In this document: piece after piece, positions 36,076 through 45,366 of the stretch
Layout of the letters: each line of letters opens with the position of its first letter
Numbering within the stretch: position 1 is the stretch's first letter
Source: Variovorax beijingensis
GTDB lineage: Bacteria; Pseudomonadota; Gammaproteobacteria; Burkholderiales; Burkholderiaceae_C
NCBI RefSeq assembly: GCF_003951285.1
Contig: NZ_RXFQ01000007.1
Coordinates: 248,001-312,000, forward strand
Direction: 5' to 3'
DNA: 64,000 nt
Translations under genes and position numbers: made by a program
Notes under the pieces: generated by a model
The model's input: only the letters and a program-made list of their open reading frames with translations
Told to the model about the DNA's origin: nothing
Databases searched by the model: none

Positions 36076-36633
36076 TCACCATGCGCGCCAGAGCGCAATG
36101 ACCAAGAGCGTGCAGAACGCCGCCACGAGGTCGTCGAGGATGATGCCGAAGCCGGCGCGCCACCAGCGCACCTGGGCGGCGTCGCGCTGCTTGAACAGCG
36201 CATCGGCCCAGGCCACCGGCCCGGGCTTGGCGGCGTCGAAGAAGCGGAACAGGCCGAACGCGATGGCCTGCGCGAAGAGGCCGGCGGGGGTGACGAGCCA
36301 CAGCACGATCCAGAACGCGATCACCTCGTCCCACACGATGCTGCCCGGGTCGGCCACGCCCATGTCACGCGCGGTGATGCTGCAGGCCCACCAGCCGATC
36401 GGCAGCGCGGCCAGGATGATCCAGCCGATGGCCGCGGGCGTGAACCACAGCTGCATCACGGCGAAGGCAGCCCAGGCCCAGAGCGTGCCGACGGTGCCGG
36501 GCGCCACGCGCGGCAGGCCGGAGCCGAAGCCCATGGCGATGAAATGCGCCGGATGGGACAACAGGAAAGCGATCGACGGACGGCGGGGCGTGGCTGGCGG
36601 CATGGGGCCTGCGGAGGAAGAAGCAACTTGCAT
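36076..36633 (-). CDS. pgpA: Phosphatidylglycerophosphatase A
   Basis: An integral membrane phosphatase that makes phosphatidylglycerol from its phosphate. Conserved blocks are FGSGLPRVAPGTVGTLWAW near the N-terminus, VWDEVIAFWIVL and RWWRAGFGIILDDLVAA near the C-terminus, with helices between. The chosen start (MQVASSSAG) gives 185 residues; an ATG 12 codons upstream (36669) is possible. pgpA is normally next to thiL; here thiL is 2.4 kb away, with two opposite-strand genes between. Confidence 0.92.
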   Translation of the reverse strand: MQVASSSAGPMPPATPRRPSIAFLLSHPAHFIAMGFGSGLPRVAPGTVGTLWAWAAFAVMQLWFTPAAIGWIILAALPIGWWACSITARDMGVADPGSIVWDEVIAFWIVLWLVTPAGLFAQAIAFGLFRFFDAAKPGPVAWADALFKQRDAAQVRWWRAGFGIILDDLVAAFCTLLVIALWRAW

Positions 36634-36769
36634 CAGGCCAGAGTGTCGCGCATTCGAGGGGCTGTCCAAGACCCTCTATTTATCAAAGCAATAGCTTGTT
36701 TAATTCGCGGGGCGGGCCTAGTATCCAGGCCTTGCTTTGCCACCCGTCGTCCGCCAAGGACCGCGCCAT

Positions 36770-38266
36770 ATGCCTGCCGCCTCATCCAACTCCACTGCTG
36801 CCGCCAACCCTTCCTCTTTGCATCCTGCGTCTTCTGCCACCTGGAGCGAGCTGTTCAGCGGCCGCAACGGCTGGCGCGCGCTCGCGCTCACGGGCGGCGT
36901 CGCGCTGCATGCGGTCAATGTGCACATCGTGACGACCGTGCTGCCCTCGGTGGTGAACGAGATTGGCGGGCTCGACTGGTATGCCTGGAGCACCACGCTG
37001 TTCGTTGTGGGGTCGATCCTCGGCGCCACGCTGTCGGTGCGGCTGCTTGCGCGGCTGGGCCCGCGCGGCGCCTGCCTTGCGGCGCTCGTGGTCTTCAGCG
37101 CGGGCTCGATGGCTTGCGCGCTCGCACCGGCCATGCCCTGGCTGCTCGCAGGCCGCACGGTGCAGGGGCTGGGCGGCGGCTTGCTCGCGGCCCTGAGCTA
37201 TGCGCTGATCCAGCTGGTGTTCGCGCCGCGGCTGTGGCCGCGGGCGGTGGCGCTGGTGTCGGGCATGTGGGGCGTGGCCACGCTCTGCGGGCCCGCGGTG
37301 GGCGGCCTGTTCGCGCAGGCGGGGCACTGGCGCTGGGCCTTCTGGTCGCTGCTGCCGCTGGCTGCGGTGCAGGCGCTGCTGGTCGCGGTGCAGTTGCGGC
37401 CCGCGGCCGGCGTGCGGCACGAACGGCCGTCGGCCATGCCGCGCATCCCGGCGCTGCAGATCGGCTTGCTGGCGGCCTCGGTGCTGGTGATCGCGGCCAG
37501 CGAGTTCTGGCCGGCGCTCGCCTGGCAGGCGGCCGGCGTGGTGCTGGGGCTCGGGCTCGGCGTGGCCGCCACGCGAATCGACCGGCGCGCCGCGGTGCGG
37601 CTGCTGCCCGCCGGCGCCTATGCGCTGCGCACGCCGATGGGTGCCATCTACGCGAGCGTGGTGCTGCTCCTGATCGGCACCACCACCGAGATCTTCGTGC
37701 CGTACTTCCTGCAGCTGCTGCATGGCCATTCGCCGCTGTCGGCCGGCTACCTCACGGCGGCGATGGCCGGCGGGTGGAGCGCGGGTTCGCTGCTGTCGTC
37801 GGGGCGCAGCGGCGCGGGCGCCGACCGCATGCTGCGCGCCGGGCCGGTGGCTTGCACGCTGGGGCTTGCCGCGCTCGCGCTGCTGCTGCCGGCCCCCGGA
37901 CGCTTCGCACCGGGGCTCGAGATGCTGCTGGCCGCCATCGCGCTGGCGGCCGTGGGGCTGGGCGTGGGCATCGGATGGCCGCACCTGGTCACGCGCGTGA
38001 TGTCGCTCGCGCCGGCCGGGCAGGAAGGCCTGGCCTCGGCCTCGATCACGACCGTGCAGCTCTACGGCATGGCGGTGGGTGCGGCAGTGGCGGGGCTGGT
38101 GGCCAACGCCGCCGGCCTCAGCGAGCCCGGTGGCGCCGCGGGCGCGCGCTCCGCCGCGGCCTGGCTGTTCGCGAGCTTCGCGTTCGCGCCCGCGCTGGCG
38201 GCGTGGCTGGTGGTCCGCTTCGTTGCCGCGCGGAGATTGATCGGCGTGCTCAAGCAACCGACCTAG
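36770..38266 (+). CDS. MFS multidrug-type transporter (DHA2-like)
   Basis: A 498-residue permease with about fourteen hydrophobic segments, as in the drug:H+ antiporter-2 group. The N-terminal cytoplasmic stretch is Ser/Ala-rich, then come HAVNVHIVTTVLPSVVNEIG, the GRTVQGLGGGLLAALSYALI motif C-like region and a long loop near residue 215. It should export drugs or metabolites; the substrate is unknown. It is divergent from pgpA and, with the following lipoprotein gene, separates pgpA from thiL. Confidence 0.88.
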   Translation: MPAASSNSTAAANPSSLHPASSATWSELFSGRNGWRALALTGGVALHAVNVHIVTTVLPSVVNEIGGLDWYAWSTTLFVVGSILGATLSVRLLARLGPRGACLAALVVFSAGSMACALAPAMPWLLAGRTVQGLGGGLLAALSYALIQLVFAPRLWPRAVALVSGMWGVATLCGPAVGGLFAQAGHWRWAFWSLLPLAAVQALLVAVQLRPAAGVRHERPSAMPRIPALQIGLLAASVLVIAASEFWPALAWQAAGVVLGLGLGVAATRIDRRAAVRLLPAGAYALRTPMGAIYASVVLLLIGTTTEIFVPYFLQLLHGHSPLSAGYLTAAMAGGWSAGSLLSSGRSGAGADRMLRAGPVACTLGLAALALLLPAPGRFAPGLEMLLAAIALAAVGLGVGIGWPHLVTRVMSLAPAGQEGLASASITTVQLYGMAVGAAVAGLVANAAGLSEPGGAAGARSAAAWLFASFAFAPALAAWLVVRFVAARRLIGVLKQPT

Positions 38267-38354
38267 GCCTTCCTGCATGCCGTCCGGTGTATTCGCCCGC
38301 GGCATTGGTCATCGTATGCTTGGCGACCCATTCAAGCGCGAGCGCCCATCCATC

Positions 38355-39065
38355 ATGAAAAGAGCCGTGGTCCGTTCCAACGCGTTGTGGCTGTGCCTTG
38401 CGTTCAGCCTTCTGCTCGCCGCCTGCGGCAGCAAGGAGGCCGAGCAGCGCACCGCCTTCATCGGCTTCCTGCAGGCCCGCGTGCTCGACAAGCCCGGCCT
38501 GCGCGTGCCCACGCCCACGGCCGACGAGAAGACCTCCTTCGGCGACTATGCGCAGCACTATGCGGTGATCGCCGATTTCAACGAGGGCATGAACAAGTCG
38601 GTCAGCCAGCCGATGGGCCAGGTCATGGCCAAGGGTGCGCTGCGCTCGATTGCCGACCTGGCGTCACGCCGCGACGACCTCAAGGCCGCCAAGGATGGCC
38701 TGGGCGGCCTGCGCACCGCACTCGACCAGGAACTGGCCAAGGCCGATGCCGCGCATGCGAAGCTCAAGCAGCCCGACGACCTGAAGCAGGTCTACGACAA
38801 GGCCTATGAGAAGACCGTCTCGGCACCGGCCGCCACCTTCAAGGAGGTGTTTCCTGCGCTCGACAAGGTGTTCGACGGCGCGCTCGCGGTGGGCGACTAC
38901 CTCGAGCAGAACAAGTCGAAGATCCAGGTCTCGGGATCGTCGGTCAGCGTGAGCGATCCGGCCGTGCAGGCGCAGCTCAACAAGATGCTGCAGGACCTCA
39001 ATGGCCAGTCGAATGCCATCAACGCCGCCCAAGCCAAGATGCAGGCGATGGTTCGAGGGTCCTGA
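38355..39065 (+). CDS. DUF3053 family lipoprotein
   Basis: A 236-residue lipoprotein: signal peptide with lipobox LLLAACGSKEAE (Cys near residue 24), then a largely helical region containing FIGFLQARVLDKPGLRVPTP and QHYAVIADFNEGMNKS, typical of DUF3053 (YiaF-like). The function is unknown. The start at MKRAVVRSNALWL gives the signal peptide. It follows an MFS gene and ends one base before the 3' end of convergent thiL. Confidence 0.85.
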   Translation: MKRAVVRSNALWLCLAFSLLLAACGSKEAEQRTAFIGFLQARVLDKPGLRVPTPTADEKTSFGDYAQHYAVIADFNEGMNKSVSQPMGQVMAKGALRSIADLASRRDDLKAAKDGLGGLRTALDQELAKADAAHAKLKQPDDLKQVYDKAYEKTVSAPAATFKEVFPALDKVFDGALAVGDYLEQNKSKIQVSGSSVSVSDPAVQAQLNKMLQDLNGQSNAINAAQAKMQAMVRGS

Positions 39066-40025
39066 TCAGACGAAATGGTCGAAGGAGCCGAAGCGCTGCG
39101 CAACCGGCGCGCCGCCGGCGTCCACGATGCGCAGGCCGGCTTCGGCGTCGATGCGGCCGATGCGCGTCACGCGCGTGGCGCTTTCCTTGCCGGCCTGTTC
39201 GACCGCGGCGCGCGCCGCGGGCGGTGCGGTGAAGACCAGCTCGTAATCGTCGCCGCCTGAAAGCGCGCAGGTGCGCAGGATCTCGGTGCCGAGCCCGCAG
39301 GACGCGGCCGCGGCGATCACGCCGGTGGCCGCATCGGCATCGAGCGTGGCGCCCACCTTGCTCGACGCGAGGATGTGGCCCAGGTCGCCCACGAGGCCGT
39401 CGCTCACGTCCACCGCCGAGGAGGCCGTGCCGCGCAGCGCCTGGCCCAGCGCCACGCGCGGCGCGGGCTGCTCCATGCGCATGCGCGCCTGCGCGAACAC
39501 GTCGGCAGGCAGTGCGAGCGTGCCGCGGAACGCCTCGAGCGCGAGCCGCGCATCGCCGAGCGTGCCGCTGACCCAGATGTCGTCGCCCACGCGCGCGCCC
39601 GAGCGCAGCAGCGCCGCGCCGGCGGGCACTTCGCCGAACACGGTGATGCAGATGTTGAGCGGGCCGCGCGTGGTGTCGCCGCCCACGAGCTCGCAGCCGT
39701 GTTCGTCGGCCAGCGCGAACAGGCCGCGCGAGAAGCCTTCGAGCCAGGGCTCGTCGACACCGGGCAGCGCGAGCGCGAGCGTGAAGGCCAGCGGCTTCGC
39801 GCCGCAGGCCGCCAGGTCGCTGAGGTTCACCGCCAGCGCCTTGTGGCCGAGCCGGGCGGGATCGACGGTCGAGAGAAAGTGGCGGCCCTCGACCAGCATG
39901 TCGCAGGACACGGCAAGCTGCATGCCGGGCGCGGGCGCGAGCAATGCGCAGTCGTCGCCCACGCCGAGCGGGGAGCGCTTGGCGGGGCGCTGGAAGTAGC
40001 GTGTGATCAGGTCGAATTCACCCAT
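39066..40025 (-). CDS. thiL: Thiamine-monophosphate kinase
   Basis: A 319-residue cytosolic kinase making thiamine diphosphate from thiamine phosphate. The ATP/Mg site GVGDDCALLAPAPG, the SCDMLVEGRHF and LAVNLSDLAACGAKPLA blocks and the glycine-rich VSGTLGDARLALE are all typical of ThiL. The length is normal. In many relatives thiL leads straight into pgpA and cinA on the same strand; here that run is interrupted. Confidence 0.95.
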   Translation of the reverse strand: MGEFDLITRYFQRPAKRSPLGVGDDCALLAPAPGMQLAVSCDMLVEGRHFLSTVDPARLGHKALAVNLSDLAACGAKPLAFTLALALPGVDEPWLEGFSRGLFALADEHGCELVGGDTTRGPLNICITVFGEVPAGAALLRSGARVGDDIWVSGTLGDARLALEAFRGTLALPADVFAQARMRMEQPAPRVALGQALRGTASSAVDVSDGLVGDLGHILASSKVGATLDADAATGVIAAAASCGLGTEILRTCALSGGDDYELVFTAPPAARAAVEQAGKESATRVTRIGRIDAEAGLRIVDAGGAPVAQRFGSFDHFV

Positions 40026-40050
40026 GGGGCGAGCATAAGCGCTGAACCGC

Positions 40051-40680
40051 TCACCCCCGCGCGCGCCGGTTCGACATCACCACGTTGTCCTTCTCGATCG
40101 GCTGGCCGGCCTGCAGCGCGGCAATCCAGGCCTCGGTGCTTGCCACGGCCGCGAAGTTGCTGTGGAACACGACGCTGAAGACGCGGTGGATTTCCTCGGC
40201 GCTGGCCTGTCCGGCCGCATTCGAGTAGGGCAGTGCGCCGCTCGCGTCCGACAGGAACTCCACATTGAGGCCGCGGTGCATGGCCTCGAACACGGTGGAC
40301 GCGTCGCAGTTGTGGGTCATGTAGCCCACCACGCTGAGCGTGTCGACCTGGTGGCGCGCGATCCAGTCGGCGAAGTCGGTGCCGGTGAAGACGCTCGGGA
40401 AGGTCTTGGTGATCAGGTGGTCGCGCGGCCGCCTGGCAATTTCCGGATGCAGCTGGCCGTTGTGGGCGTCGGCCTGGAACACCGGCGCGCCCTTGGGCGC
40501 GTGGTGCTGCACCACGACCACCGGCGTGCCGGCCGCGCGCGCGGCGTCCATGGCCTGCGCGATCTTCGGCAGCGAGCTTTCGACCGGCGGGTACTCGATG
40601 GGCAGTCCACCGCCTTCGAAGTATTCGTTCTGCACGTCGATCACGACGAGGGCGCGGCGCGGGGCGGGATGGTTGCTCAT
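40051..40680 (-). CDS. Isochorismatase-family cysteine hydrolase
   Basis: A 209-residue alpha/beta hydrolase of the isochorismatase group. The Asp of RRALVVIDVQNEYF, the Lys of HLITKTFPSVFTGTDF and the cysteine of VVGYMTHNCDAST make the expected Asp-Lys-Cys triad. These enzymes hydrolyse amides or enol ethers such as nicotinamide, N-carbamoylsarcosine or isochorismate; the substrate here is unknown. It is divergent from a GlxA-type regulator across a 104-base gap, which may control it. Confidence 0.9.
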   Translation of the reverse strand: MSNHPAPRRALVVIDVQNEYFEGGGLPIEYPPVESSLPKIAQAMDAARAAGTPVVVVQHHAPKGAPVFQADAHNGQLHPEIARRPRDHLITKTFPSVFTGTDFADWIARHQVDTLSVVGYMTHNCDASTVFEAMHRGLNVEFLSDASGALPYSNAAGQASAEEIHRVFSVVFHSNFAAVASTEAWIAALQAGQPIEKDNVVMSNRRARG

Positions 40681-40784
40681 GGTGGGTGGCTCCGTGGTTG
40701 CAAGTGGTTGGGATGGCGCGATTGTTCGCGCTGGAGCCTTCGGGAGAAAGTGGCCCGGAAGCCATTCATCGATAAGATCGGGCC

Positions 40785-41849
40785 ATGGCTGGAAAAACCG
40801 CGGAAACCATCGCCGTCGTCGCCTTCGACGGCATCAGCCCCTTTCACCTGTCGGTGCCGTGCATGGTCTTCGGCGAAGACCGCACGGAAGCGGGCGCCCC
40901 GCGTTTTCGCCTGCTGGTGTGCGGCACCGAGCCCGGCCCGCTGCAGACCAATGCAGGCTTCACGCTCGTGGTGCCGCACGGGCTCGAGGCGATACGGCGT
41001 GCGCAGATCGTGGTCGTGCCTTCATGGCGCGACGACGGCCGGCCCGCGCCGCCGGCGCTGATCCGCGCGCTGCAGGCGGCCCATCGGCGCGGCGCCATCG
41101 TGGTCGGGCTGTGCCTGGGCGCCTTCGTGCTGGCCGAGGCGGGCCTGCTCGACGGCCGCCCGGCCACCACGCACTGGAACCTGGCCGCAGCCTTTGCCAG
41201 GCAATATCCGAGGGTCAGGCTGCAGCCCGAGGTGCTGTACGTCGACGATGGCGACGTGCTCACCTCGGCCGGTACGGCCGCGGGCATCGACTGCTGCCTT
41301 CACCTGCTGCGCGTGCGCCATGGCGCCGAGGCGGCGAACCGTGCGGCGCGGCGCATGGTCGTGGCGCCGCACCGCCAGGGCGGACAGGCGCAGTACATCC
41401 GCCAGCCGATGCCTGCCGCGGCCGACGGCGACCGCCTCGCGCCGTTGCTCGAATGGCTGGGGCGCCATCTCCAGAGCCCGCATGAGCTCGACAGCCTGGC
41501 CCGGCGCGCACTGATGAGCCGGCGCACCTTCACGCGGCGCTTTCGCGAGGCCACCGGCACCACCGTCGGCCAATGGCTGCAGAACCAGCGCCTTGCGCTC
41601 GCGCAGCGGCTGCTGGAGACCTCCGACCGGCCGGTGGAGCGCGTGGCCACCGACGTGGGCTTCGGTTCGGCGGTGTCGCTGCGAAAGCACTTCGCGGCGG
41701 CGTTCAAGGTGTCGCCCACGGCCTACCGCAGGCAGTTCTCGCAGGATGTCGGCTCCGTCATACGTGGAGGTAATCGCGATCGAGGATTTGGGCGTGGCAG
41801 CGATATCGGCCAGCGCCAGGGGCACGGCCGCACAACTGGTCATTTCTGA
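40785..41849 (+). CDS. GlxA-family AraC-type transcriptional regulator
   Basis: A 354-residue regulator: a DJ-1/PfpI-like domain (residues 5-190, with IVVGLCLGAFVLAEAGLLDG and STAG-type segment TSAGTAAGIDCCLH) followed by two AraC HTH motifs (SRRTFTRRFREATGTTVGQW and VERVATDVGFGSAVSLRKHF). After the usual end near YRRQFSQ it carries an extra tail of about 30 residues with no similarity to the family (IRGGNRDRGFGRGSDIGQRQ). It may be read from islet DNA beyond the original stop. It is divergent from the isochorismatase-type hydrolase. Confidence 0.92.
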   Translation: MAGKTAETIAVVAFDGISPFHLSVPCMVFGEDRTEAGAPRFRLLVCGTEPGPLQTNAGFTLVVPHGLEAIRRAQIVVVPSWRDDGRPAPPALIRALQAAHRRGAIVVGLCLGAFVLAEAGLLDGRPATTHWNLAAAFARQYPRVRLQPEVLYVDDGDVLTSAGTAAGIDCCLHLLRVRHGAEAANRAARRMVVAPHRQGGQAQYIRQPMPAAADGDRLAPLLEWLGRHLQSPHELDSLARRALMSRRTFTRRFREATGTTVGQWLQNQRLALAQRLLETSDRPVERVATDVGFGSAVSLRKHFAAAFKVSPTAYRRQFSQDVGSVIRGGNRDRGFGRGSDIGQRQGHGRTTGHF

Positions 41850-42073
41850 TGAAAGACATTCTTCAAGAACAGCGCCCAAAACGCGATCCCCCAAAGATAT
41901 CCCACCGCGAACGAAACAATTATGAGAAAGACCCACAACGGCCATCCGCCGTAAGAGCCGAAGAAAGCAATAGAAAGAACAGAAGCAACTGTGCCAAAGC
42001 ACACGACTGCGAACTTCAGAAAATTTTTCCGCTGGCGGATATAGTTGCCTGAACGGATAAGCGGGTTCTCCAT
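41840..42073 (-). CDS. Small two-helix membrane protein, islet gene
   Basis: A 77-residue protein with two hydrophobic segments (FLKFAVVCFGTVASVLSIAF and WPLWVFLIIVSFAVGYLWGI) and a short basic end. Base composition is clearly AT-richer than the chromosome around it. It is the last gene of an islet that starts with an RHS-repeat remnant, and its 3' end overlaps the GlxA-type gene by 10 bases. I do not recognise a family. By position it could be an immunity protein of a lost RHS toxin. Confidence 0.55.
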   Translation of the reverse strand: MENPLIRSGNYIRQRKNFLKFAVVCFGTVASVLSIAFFGSYGGWPLWVFLIIVSFAVGYLWGIAFWALFLKNVFHQK

Positions 42074-42158
42074 TTGCGATCTCCAGGTGCCGCTCTCAGC
42101 GCCATGTCGGATTGCAAGAATCAGCCTTGCTTTGCCGTGCCCTTCGCTTCCAGCACAG

Positions 42159-42704
42159 TCAACTTCTCCGCCTACGCAGGTGCCCGGCCGACAGCCCAGA
42201 GCAAACGGCGATGACCAAACTTATCAGCCAAAGCATTGAAGCTGTCTCTGTCAGTTGTGCCCGATCTATCAACTCTTGCCGCCGGGAGTTCACTTCCGAT
42301 ATCGCCTTCAGTTGACGATCACGCGCTGCGAGATCTTCTTTGCTCGGTGAGTATGGCGCCAGCCGGCCATCCTCTGTCACGACATCAAGAAGTTCACCGC
42401 CGCTAACGAACTCAGCCTTCGCTACCCGAACACTTAGTTCCCGCCGCTCGGTTGGCGGCACTTTCTCTAGTTCTGCCGCCTGGATAGCTGCTTTCGCAGC
42501 TAGAGGCGGTGTTTGCAGCACATTCGCAAATTTCCGCAATGCCTGTGCATTCCAATACAAAAGCGCAGCACCAACAAGGACGATCGCTAGCCCGACAAAT
42601 GCAACCGCGCGACTGCGAGTACGAGCTGACGGTTGCGACGCCAAGCCTTCATGAAGCAGCAGCAAGCCTACGATCCCAACAGCAAATTCAAACGCATTGG
42701 TCAT
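42159..42704 (-). CDS. Hypothetical membrane protein, islet gene
   Basis: A 181-residue protein with helices at FEFAVGIVGLLLLHEGL, AVAFVGLAIVLVGAALLYW and SMLWLISLVIAVCSGLSAG. Between the second and third lies a long polar, Glu/Arg-rich region that is probably coiled coil in part (EEVNSRR-type helices and RVAKAEFVSGGELLDVV). Upstream in-frame starts exist at 42740 (ATG) and 42749 (GTG). It sits just past the RHS remnant and is AT-rich. No family is recognised; a role as an immunity or toxin-tip remnant is speculation from position. Confidence 0.55.
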   Translation of the reverse strand: MTNAFEFAVGIVGLLLLHEGLASQPSARTRSRAVAFVGLAIVLVGAALLYWNAQALRKFANVLQTPPLAAKAAIQAAELEKVPPTERRELSVRVAKAEFVSGGELLDVVTEDGRLAPYSPSKEDLAARDRQLKAISEVNSRRQELIDRAQLTETASMLWLISLVIAVCSGLSAGHLRRRRS

Positions 42705-42760
42705 GATTTTTATGTCGAAAATCACTTGCAGCACAGGCATATCCAGCACCCATTAACTCT

Positions 42761-42898
42761 ATACCTAGCTGTCGCGCCGTTGACTGTCTTGGCCCGGCGT
42801 CGACCGAGGGCGTCATACGCGTAGGCGCCCGTCCCGCTGCCGCTACTCGCAACGAGCTGATTGCGCTCGTTCCAACTCGATTTTGCGTTCGAGTTCTG
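42761..42898 (-). pseudogene. RHS-repeat protein remnant
   Basis: On the minus strand 46 codons encode the RHS/YD core motifs SSWNERNQLVASSGSGTGAY followed by AYDALGRRRAKTVNGATARY, after which similarity stops. There is no start codon or complete gene. The frame is the same as ybdK and begins immediately after its TAG stop, so the breakpoint lies exactly at the ybdK 3' end. It is the scar of a polymorphic toxin gene of the RHS type, and the two orphan membrane genes that follow are in the place of its toxin/immunity end. Confidence 0.8.
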
Positions 42899-44098
42899 CT
42901 AGGCCCCGCCGCGAAAGCGCAGCGCCGCCTGCCGCACCACCTCCGCCAGGAGGCGCTCCTTGCCCTGCTTCTCGCGCAGCCAGCGCGCATCGTTGCGGTT
43001 GGCTTCCACGCTGGTGCGAAGCTCGCCGAGCGCCTGCGTGGCGTTGAGCGCCTCGCTGTGCCATTCGAGCTGCGTCATGGTCATGAGGATGTGGTCGCGC
43101 AGCGGCATGTGCTGGCCGCTGGCCGGGTCCACGTACACCGCGTCGAGCCCGAAGCGGCAGGCCTGGAAGCGGTTGTAGGTGTAGACGAGGTAGTCGTCTT
43201 CCGTCGGCTCGAAGGGCTGCTCCTGCAGGAACCATGCGGCGAGCGACTGCACGTAGCCCGCGAGCGCGGCCGCGCGCTCGACGGTGAGCGGCGTGTCGAA
43301 CACGCGGATCTCGATGGTGCCGAACTCGGGCTTGGGCCGGATGTCCCAGTAGAAGTCCTTCATGCTGCGCACGACGCCGGTGCGGGTCATGCGCTCGAAG
43401 TAGGCCTCGAACTCCTTCCAGCTCAGCGTGAACGGTGCGCGGCCCGAAAGCGGGAACGCGAACACCGAGTTGAGCCGGGCCGAGTCGAACTGCGTGTCCT
43501 GCCCCTGCACGAACGGCGACGAGGCCGACAGCGCAATGAAGTGCGGGATGTAGCGCGACATGCGGTGCAGCATCAGCAGCGCCGAGTCGGCATCGGGGCA
43601 GCCGATGTGCACGTGCTGGCCGAAGATGGTGAACTGCTTGCTCAGGTAGCCGTACAGCTCCGACAGCTCGCGAAAGCGCGGCTTGTCGTAGATGCGCCGC
43701 TCGTGCCACTGCTGGAAGGCATGCGTGCCGCCGCCCACCACCGCGATGTTGAGCTTGTCGGCGTTCTTGATGAGCGCCTCGCGGATCGGCGAGAGCTGCG
43801 TGATCACGTCCTGCGCCGAGTGGCAGATGTCGGTGGAGATCTCGATCATGCTCGAGGTCATCTCGGGCACCACGCTGCCGGGCAGCGGCGTCTGCGCCAT
43901 CAGCCGCAGCATGTCCTCGGCATAGGGTGCCAGGTCGTAGTCGTGCGTGTTGACGAGCTGCAGCTCGAGCTCCACGCCGAGCGACAGCGCCTCGGAGCGG
44001 TTGAAGGGTTCGAGCTTGACCACGCGGCTCTCCGGGTCCGCGGGCAGCGCGGCGGAGCGGAAGTCGTCGCTGTCGGGCAAGGGCATGGCCGCGGTCAT
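42899..44098 (-). CDS. ybdK: YbdK-family carboxylate-amine ligase
   Basis: A 399-residue glutamate-cysteine ligase type 2 (ATP-grasp-like) with [40 protein letters not shown] and [19 protein letters not shown], all characteristic of YbdK. The E. coli protein has weak gamma-glutamylcysteine synthetase activity, so a role in thiol or peptide ligation is possible. Its ATG overlaps the antiporter stop by four bases. An RHS remnant begins directly after its TAG stop. Confidence 0.92.
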   Translation of the reverse strand: MTAAMPLPDSDDFRSAALPADPESRVVKLEPFNRSEALSLGVELELQLVNTHDYDLAPYAEDMLRLMAQTPLPGSVVPEMTSSMIEISTDICHSAQDVITQLSPIREALIKNADKLNIAVVGGGTHAFQQWHERRIYDKPRFRELSELYGYLSKQFTIFGQHVHIGCPDADSALLMLHRMSRYIPHFIALSASSPFVQGQDTQFDSARLNSVFAFPLSGRAPFTLSWKEFEAYFERMTRTGVVRSMKDFYWDIRPKPEFGTIEIRVFDTPLTVERAAALAGYVQSLAAWFLQEQPFEPTEDDYLVYTYNRFQACRFGLDAVYVDPASGQHMPLRDHILMTMTQLEWHSEALNATQALGELRTSVEANRNDARWLREKQGKERLLAEVVRQAALRFRGGA

Positions 44099-45366
44099 CG
44101 CTGCGTGTCCTCCGTGGTGCTGAAGGCCTGGGGCGTCCAGGGCACCGAGCTTTCGCCCACCGCGTGGATGGCCACGGTGGCGAGCACGGCGCCCATCACC
44201 TCCATCAGGAGAATCGAGGGCAGGGCCACCTGCGTGATCATGGTGCCCAGCAGCGGCGACGCGGTGGTGAAGTTCGAGGCGATGAGCAGCGCGATCGACG
44301 ACAGCGGCGACATCGCGCAGCCCACCCAGAAAGCCTGGTTCCAGCTGGCGCCGCTGCCCGGGTTGGCAATGGCCACGCCGGCGATCTTGGCGAACAGGCG
44401 GATGCCGATCACCGCCAGCACCACGCTGGCCACGGGCAGCGTCCAATCGGCCTGCGCCGCCACGATGGACACCAGCACGAACATCAGCATGGTGAGCAGC
44501 GACGAGGCCGTGCCGAGCTGCCGCTGCCAGGCCCAGGGCTTGGGGTTCAGCGTCTTGAGCAGCACCCCGCCGATCAGCGCGGCCAGCGGCGCCGAGCCGC
44601 CGACGTGGGCCGTGAGGGCGCTGGCGGCCGCAATGAGCGCGAGCAGCAGGATCGAGGTGTTCTCGCTCGTCGGGCTCATGAAGCGCAGCGCCGTGCGCAG
44701 CGCCAGTGCGAGGATGCCGCCGACCACGAACGAGAGGCCGAGCACCACCGCCACCGGATAGAGCTTCTGCAGCAGCGTCTGCGGCGCCCGCTCGATCAGG
44801 CCGGCCTGCGCATAGCCGAGCGCCAGCGCATAGAAGGTGTTGAGCGTGGCCAGCGTCATGGCGCGCTCGGTCACCGGCCCCGAGGCGCGGGTGTCGATGA
44901 TCACGCGGCTCAGCACCGCCGGCGAGGCGACGATGGCCATCAGCGCGATGGGATTGGCCACCGGATCGGGCAGGCCCAGCAGCTGCAGCATCCAGAACAC
45001 GCCGAAGTAGGTGAGCGTGGCTTCGAGCAGGCTCTGCACCAGCACCATCGGGTTGTGGCGGAACCAGCGCAGCGGCAGCCGGCCGCCGGCTTCGAACAGC
45101 ACCACGGCCGCGCCGAGCTCCAGCAGGAACAGGCTGATGCCGCGCAGCGGCCAGATCGCGCCCTCGAAGCCGGCCAGGCCGGCCACCGCGCCGACCATCG
45201 AATAGCCCACCACCTTGGGCAGGCCCAGGTAGCGCTGCACCAGGTGGCCGGAGGCCGCCGCCGCGGCCAGCAGCAGCGACCACAGCACGGTGGGCAGGCC
45301 CGCCGAAGGGCGCAGCCACTCGGACCAGAAGCCCAGCAGGTCGTTGATGAGATTCGTCAAATTCAT
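44095..45366 (-). CDS. Cation:proton antiporter (CPA2/KefB-like)
   Basis: A 423-residue inner-membrane antiporter with eleven to thirteen helices. [40 protein letters not shown] and the broken-helix region [16 protein letters not shown] are typical of CPA2 Na+/H+ or K+/H+ exchangers. No RCK/TrkA-N regulatory domain follows, so control must come from elsewhere. It is coupled by 4-base overlaps to the COG4389 gene before it and ybdK after it, forming one transcription unit. Confidence 0.9.
   Translation of the reverse strand: MNLTNLINDLLGFWSEWLRPSAGLPTVLWSLLLAAAAASGHLVQRYLGLPKVVGYSMVGAVAGLAGFEGAIWPLRGISLFLLELGAAVVLFEAGGRLPLRWFRHNPMVLVQSLLEATLTYFGVFWMLQLLGLPDPVANPIALMAIVASPAVLSRVIIDTRASGPVTERAMTLATLNTFYALALGYAQAGLIERAPQTLLQKLYPVAVVLGLSFVVGGILALALRTALRFMSPTSENTSILLLALIAAASALTAHVGGSAPLAALIGGVLLKTLNPKPWAWQRQLGTASSLLTMLMFVLVSIVAAQADWTLPVASVVLAVIGIRLFAKIAGVAIANPGSGASWNQAFWVGCAMSPLSSIALLIASNFTTASPLLGTMITQVALPSILLMEVMGAVLATVAIHAVGESSVPWTPQAFSTTEDTQR

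Noticed and set aside
41755-41790. A second possible RHS echo on the minus strand (TYDGADIL)
   Set aside because: It is too short, and it overlaps codons of the conserved AraC end; chance similarity cannot be excluded.
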